From assembly GCA_964522665.1 (NCBI GenBank), contig CAZFVY010000042.1, forward strand, positions 1 to 54,038: a stretch of 54,038 nt of DNA, read 5' to 3'. This document shows positions 52,228 to 54,038 of the stretch, in pieces. Positions within the stretch are counted from its first letter, which is position 1. Each line of letters opens with the position of its first letter. Position numbers and translations under genes: made by a program. The notes under the pieces were generated by a model. That model was given only the letters and a program-made list of their open reading frames with translations. It was not told the DNA's origin and did not search any database. The stretch is from CAZFVY01 sp964522665 (GTDB taxonomy: Bacteria > Verrucomicrobiota > Verrucomicrobiia > Limisphaerales > CAZFVY01).

Positions 52228-53181
52228 GTGAAAACCTCCCGCGCGTTGTCCGTCACTTTGCTGGCCATTTCGCTCGTCGCCACGACTTGGGCGGCGGACG
52301 AGACCAAACCGGCCGCGGACGCCAAGACCGCCGAAGCGCCGGCCCAACCGCCGCCGCCGCCCAAATACCCGTTCGGTCCCGACTCACTGCCTCAGGCGGG
52401 CGTGCCCCAAGGCAAATTGGAAGGGCCGTTCCTCTTTCGCAGCCAGGTCTTCACGAACACGGTGCGCAAGTATTGGGTCTATGTGCCAGCCCAATACCAG
52501 GCCGGCAAACCGGCCTGCGTGCTGGTGTTCCAGGACGGCCAACGCGCCTCCAAGACCAACGGCTCGATTCGCCTGCCCCAGGTAATGGACAACCTGATCG
52601 CCAAGCATGAGATGCCCGTGACCATTGGCATCTTCATCACCCCCGGCTCGCGCGGTGAGGAATATCGCGAAGTCGGCGGCGGCAATCCGAACAATCGCAG
52701 CGTCGAATACGATTCGCTCGGCGACCAATACGCCCGGTTTCTCATCGACGAAATCCTGCCGGAAGTCGGCAAGACCTATCAACTCACCCAGGACCCCGCC
52801 GGCCGGGCCATCGGCGGCTTCAGCAGCGGCGCGATCTGCGCGTTCAATGTCGCCTGGGAACGCCCTGATCAATTCCGCAAAGTGATTAGTTGCATCGGCA
52901 GTTTTACGAACATCCGCGGGGGGCACGTCTTTCCCAAACGCGTCCGCGAGACCGACAAAAAGCCGATCCGTGTCTTCGTGGAGGATACCCTGCACGACCT
53001 GCCCAACCCCACTGATCCCAACCGCGATTGGCACGTCCAAAACGAGGCGATGGTGGCCGCGCTGAAGGAGAAGGGCTACGACTTCACCTACGCCTTCGCC
53101 GAAGGCGTCCACTCCGACAACCACGGCGGCTCGATCATGCCCGACATGCTCCGCTGGCTCTGGCGCGATTATCCGAAGTGA
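52228..53181 (+). CDS. Exported esterase, alpha/beta hydrolase (enterochelin esterase/CE1-like)
   Basis: 317 residues from a GTG at 52228, with a signal peptide (ALSVTLLAISLVATTWAAD) and an Ala/Pro linker. The domain follows the putative esterase (Esterase D/Fes) pattern: KYWVYVPAQYQ, VLVFQDGQRAS, then the nucleophile elbow GGFSSGAICAF, an acidic residue around VFVEDTLHDLPNPTDPNR, and the catalytic His in FAEGVHSDNHGG. Such enzymes cleave ester-linked groups from carbohydrates or siderophores. With the GH10 and GH71-like genes elsewhere in the window a role in polysaccharide deacylation is reasonable, but not shown. Confidence 0.88.
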   Translation: MKTSRALSVTLLAISLVATTWAADETKPAADAKTAEAPAQPPPPPKYPFGPDSLPQAGVPQGKLEGPFLFRSQVFTNTVRKYWVYVPAQYQAGKPACVLVFQDGQRASKTNGSIRLPQVMDNLIAKHEMPVTIGIFITPGSRGEEYREVGGGNPNNRSVEYDSLGDQYARFLIDEILPEVGKTYQLTQDPAGRAIGGFSSGAICAFNVAWERPDQFRKVISCIGSFTNIRGGHVFPKRVRETDKKPIRVFVEDTLHDLPNPTDPNRDWHVQNEAMVAALKEKGYDFTYAFAEGVHSDNHGGSIMPDMLRWLWRDYPK

Positions 53182-53347
53182 CGCTGGGTTAAACGACGTT
53201 GGGGCGACACCCCATCGTGACGGCGCCCGCGCTGCGCTACGATAAAGGAGTCGCGCCAGCGCCAGCGGCGGCGCCACCGAGTCAACCGCGCGCGGTTGGC
53301 CCGACGACGGTCGCGGCCGTTCGCGCGCATCAACCGATCAACCGAAT

Positions 53348-53821
53348 ATGAAAAAACAACCGAATCCCCATCTCCTCACCCGCTCCACCCTTGCGTTCGC
53401 CTTGGCCATCGCCATTTGGTCGCCGCTCCCGACGCGCGCCGCCGAACCCATGCACATGCATGAAATGTCCGACGCCAAGATGATGGAGCAATGTCAGGAG
53501 ATGAAACATCAGAAGATGAAGCTGAACGCGGACATCAAGGTTCAGGATGTTCAACTCGCCGAGCAACTCGCCGCGATGAACCGCGCGCCCAAGGACCAAA
53601 AAATAGACCTCATGGCCGCCGTGCTGAACCATTTGGTGAACGAGCGGATCGTCTTGGACGCGCGCAAGATCAAGATGGAGGACGCCATGATGCAACACAT
53701 GGTGCGCCATATGGAAATGGGCATGGCGTCCATGTCGAGCTGTCCGATGATGAAAGGGATGAAGGACATGGACGACAAGGAAGATGGCGACCACAAAGAA
53801 CATGATCACGAAGAGAAATAG
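53348..53821 (+). CDS. Exported Met/His-rich protein, possible metal binder
   Basis: 157 residues with a signal peptide (STLAFALAIAIWSPLPTRAA). The mature part is very rich in Met, His, Asp, Glu and Lys (EPMHMHEMSDAKMMEQC, MMQHMVRHMEMGMASMS, SCPMMKGMKDM) and ends in a GDHKEHDHEEK tail. It forms one long charged helix region with a central LNADIKVQDVQLAEQLAAMN stretch. It is not a named family, but this composition is typical of periplasmic copper- or silver-handling proteins. The following partial frame, with a DPICGM motif, supports a metal-resistance setting. Confidence 0.75.
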   Translation: MKKQPNPHLLTRSTLAFALAIAIWSPLPTRAAEPMHMHEMSDAKMMEQCQEMKHQKMKLNADIKVQDVQLAEQLAAMNRAPKDQKIDLMAAVLNHLVNERIVLDARKIKMEDAMMQHMVRHMEMGMASMSSCPMMKGMKDMDDKEDGDHKEHDHEEK

Positions 53822-53908
53822 AGGCCGCGCCACTCCGCGACGAGCGGTTGCGGATTGGCTGGCGGTCTCGACGACGCGAGAGACGTCGACACGCACGGAT
53901 CGAAATCC

Positions 53909-54038
53909 GTGCGGAAGGACCCCATCTGCGGAATGACCGTGGTTGAAGTCACCGCGTCAGTCGCCGAACGCAATGGCAATTCATCCACAATCATCCGCCC
54001 ATTAGCCCCACAGCATCAACTGGTTATGAGTATTGCTG
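53909..54038 (+). CDS. Partial YHS/heavy-metal protein start, possibly frameshifted
   Basis: From a GTG at 53909 the frame reads KDPICGMTVVEVTASVAER, a YHS-type start as found at the N-terminus of copper P-type ATPases. It stays open to the right edge. After residue 22 the expected sequence is a YYFCCxxC motif. In this frame it is STIIRPLAPQHQLVM instead, while GYEYC appears in the next frame at 54022-54036. This suggests a frameshift, an error, or a divergent domain. Too little is visible to decide. The start codon is uncertain because the frame is open further upstream. Confidence 0.4.
   Translation, partial: MRKDPICGMTVVEVTASVAERNGNSSTIIRPLAPQHQLVMSIA

Overview
The window looks like part of a chromosome from a Verrucomicrobiota bacterium, probably close to the Pedosphaera/Limisphaerales group. 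This is inferred from gene content, not from a marker gene. The supporting features are high G+C, a very large secreted protein built from P-domain-like and cadherin-like repeats, an ECF sigma factor with a membrane-anchored C-terminal extension, many secreted esterases and glycosidases, a recurring C-terminal module in exported proteins, and intergenic regions packed with short palindromic repeats.

Layout. Positions 1-1080 hold the start of a class III nucleotidyl cyclase-like gene that runs off the left edge, preceded by about 0.9 kb of apparently decayed sequence. Positions 2024-7032 hold an exported beta-propeller/phosphoesterase, malate dehydrogenase, and an endonuclease III-lipoate ligase pair. 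Positions 7189-17901 are one 3570-residue surface or secreted protein on the minus strand, closed by a clear hairpin terminator. Positions 18570-22647 are a tight three-gene exopolysaccharide export operon (outer-membrane barrel, Wza-like protein, BY-kinase) with no glycosyltransferases beside it. Positions 23075-26492 hold an ABC-2 exporter, a small membrane protein and a winged-helix regulator, with a perfect inverted repeat just in front of the first gene. Positions 26521-31889 hold an FkbM methyltransferase, the RNase P RNA gene rnpB (minus strand, 28312-28720), a small membrane-anchored protein, a YceI lipoprotein, a VOC protein and a PQ-loop-like membrane protein. Two copies of a 56-bp palindrome bracket the membrane-anchored gene.

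Positions 32226-37710 hold a GH10 xylanase, a TPR-glycosyltransferase, an exported MsrB, an ArsR regulator and the ECF sigma factor. Around 37764-38504 two gene remnants meet tail to tail. Positions 38569-45728 hold a ClC antiporter and two genes encoding three successive TPR-glycosyltransferase units, the first two fused. Positions 46317-53821 hold a GH71/99-like protein, a two-domain alpha/beta hydrolase whose second domain has lost its catalytic residues, a small membrane protein, a globin, an unpaired ABC-2 permease, an esterase and a Met/His-rich exported protein. The window ends in what looks like a heavy-metal YHS/DPICGM reading frame.

The genes fit a free-living heterotroph with a large envelope and carbohydrate-processing repertoire. 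No phage, CRISPR array, rRNA or tRNA was seen. The least-explained parts are the cyclase at the left edge, the dispersed repeat families and the remnant junctions.
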